Positions 12,126 to 13,102 of a stretch of 13,102 nt of DNA are shown in pieces (the stretch's first letter is position 1; each line of letters opens with the position of its first letter). Below the pieces are notes generated by a model. The model saw nothing but the letters and a program-made list of their open reading frames with translations, was not told where the DNA came from and did no database searches. The position numbers were made by a program, and so were the translations under genes. The stretch is from contig JAEURM010000029.1 in the NCBI GenBank assembly GCA_016789245.1, forward strand, positions 1 to 13,102, read 5' to 3'. This stretch comes from Anaerolineales bacterium. Its GTDB lineage: Bacteria > Chloroflexota > Anaerolineae > Anaerolineales > UBA6663.

Positions 12126-13102
12126 ATGCAACTTTTCCCACGCTCCTTGGCGCGCTTGGTGTACGGCGCTTTTTCTGGTTTGGCAGTATTGGGCGTGGTG
12201 CTTAGCCCGTTGCAACCGGCGCTTCAAGTGGCGGCGGCCTCCCTGCCGGCCGCATCGCAGACTCAATTGCGCGCCCCGTTGTTTGCGCCTGCGCTCACCG
12301 CCACAAAATCTGATGCTTTGTTCACGGATGTGGATGGCGATACGCTGGCCGACCCGGGCGATGTTCTGCGTTACACGGTGACGATGACGAACACCGGCTC
12401 TGAGGCCACGGGCGTGGTGTTTAGCGATACATTGGATGCAAATGCCACATTGGTGGCTAGCTCTATTAACGTAGCGCCGATTGCGGTGACGGATGTGTAC
12501 ACCACCGTAGGCAATACTTTGCTGGTGATTAGCAACACCGCCCCGGCTGGCCCGGTAGTGTTTTTGAGCGGCACTGCTTTTTCCAATGACTTGGAATTTT
12601 TAGGCGATACTTTTTCACTTTCAAGTTATGCCGCTACTTCCGCGCAAGGCGGCTCAGTTGCTATGGATGCCGCCGGACGCTTTAGCTATTTGCCACCAGT
12701 GGGCTTTACGGGCACAGATACGTTTACGTACACGCTGGCGGATGGCAGTGCGGCTTTAGATTCGGCCACCGTCACCATCAATGTGGTAAGCCGCGTGTGG
12801 TACGTGCAAAACACAGCGGCGGGCGGCGGCACAGGCCGTTCCAATTCACCGTTTAACACCTTAGCCGCCGCACAAAGTGCCTCCGCCGCCAATGATACGA
12901 TTTATGTGCTGACGGGGAGTGGCACCACCGGGCAAAACGCTGGCTTTGCGCTGAAGAACGGCCAACGTTTGCTGGGGCAGGGCGTGGCCCTGACCATGCC
13001 GGTGAGCGTGGATGGCGTTTCGCCCTCGGTAACACTTCAGCCGGCGGGCAGTGCACCGCAAATTGGCAACGCGGCTGGTAATGGTGTAACGGGCGTGGAT
13101 GT
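12126..13102 (+). CDS. Secreted DUF11/Ig-like/beta-helix surface protein (5' part)
   Basis: The first 325 codons of a protein that continues past the window. A signal peptide is visible: RSLAR, a long hydrophobic core (11-35) and a likely cleavage site near QVAAA-S. Residues about 59-135 are a DUF11-type repeat (FTDVDGDTLADPGDVLRYTV, then MTNTGSEATGVVFSDTLDAN). About 145-222 look like a cadherin-like/Big_9 domain (GRFSYLPPVGFTGTDTFTYT, then LADGS). From about 223 a parallel beta-helix begins (VWYVQNTAAGGGTGRSNSPF, DTIYVLTGSG, LKNGQRLLGQGVAL). The ribosome-binding site is GGGAGA (12115-12120). Such proteins are large adhesins or envelope glycoproteins; a C-terminal anchor would lie outside the window. 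It is the seventh gene of the operon. Confidence 0.8.
   Translation, partial: MQLFPRSLARLVYGAFSGLAVLGVVLSPLQPALQVAAASLPAASQTQLRAPLFAPALTATKSDALFTDVDGDTLADPGDVLRYTVTMTNTGSEATGVVFSDTLDANATLVASSINVAPIAVTDVYTTVGNTLLVISNTAPAGPVVFLSGTAFSNDLEFLGDTFSLSSYAATSAQGGSVAMDAAGRFSYLPPVGFTGTDTFTYTLADGSAALDSATVTINVVSRVWYVQNTAAGGGTGRSNSPFNTLAAAQSASAANDTIYVLTGSGTTGQNAGFALKNGQRLLGQGVALTMPVSVDGVSPSVTLQPAGSAPQIGNAAGNGVTGVD

Noticed and set aside
8730..13102. Prophage or phage tail module
   Set aside because: Only collar-domain proteins are phage-like; no capsid, portal, terminase, tail tube, lysis, integrase or attachment site is visible, and the neighbours are secreted cellular proteins.

Overview
The window reads as ordinary bacterial chromosome, moderately GC-rich and densely coded. 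The best guess is a member of Chloroflexota (Anaerolineae-like). The reasons are a minC-minD-minE cluster followed by a RodA/FtsW-type gene, several genes with a -10 box directly before the start codon, short-period intergenic repeat arrays, and tail-collar ('microcystin-dependent-like') proteins beside large DUF11 adhesins. This is inference from gene content; there is no rRNA or tRNA to confirm it.

Left part (1-2530). A strong sigma70-type promoter lies between two palindromes and drives a 50-residue ORF and a ribbon-helix-helix (CopG/Arc) regulator, which looks like a self-controlled operon. Next comes a small terpene-cyclase-fold protein of unknown substrate. It converges with a zinc-ribbon plus LamG-like protein on the minus strand. 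That gene is divergent from the next one, with its own promoter in the shared gap.

Middle (2530-8620). A MoeA-like molybdopterin-binding protein is followed by an intergenic array with an 8-base period, then minC, minD and minE, which place the division site. A roughly 190-bp element with inverted ends and a perfect 18-bp internal hairpin separates minE from the rodA/ftsW-type peptidoglycan polymerase gene. A second 8-base-period array runs right up to the start codon of gltX (glutamyl-tRNA synthetase). gltX ends in a clear intrinsic terminator.

Right part (8640-13102). Seven tightly spaced plus-strand genes look like one operon. They encode a Tat-exported periplasmic-binding-fold protein, three paralogous phage tail-collar-domain proteins, a GNAT acetyltransferase, a small DUF6916-like protein, and the first 325 residues of a secreted DUF11/Ig/beta-helix surface protein that runs off the window. 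No capsid, terminase, portal, sheath or integrase gene is present, so this is probably not a prophage. It is the best candidate here for an undescribed system, possibly a cell-surface fibre or adhesion apparatus built from phage-fibre-like subunits.

Two modes of translation initiation can be seen. Genes inside operons have clear Shine-Dalgarno sites. Several first genes (786, 2539, 5906, and nearly 3693) have a -10-like box 5-12 nt before ATG and no Shine-Dalgarno site, which points to leaderless mRNAs.
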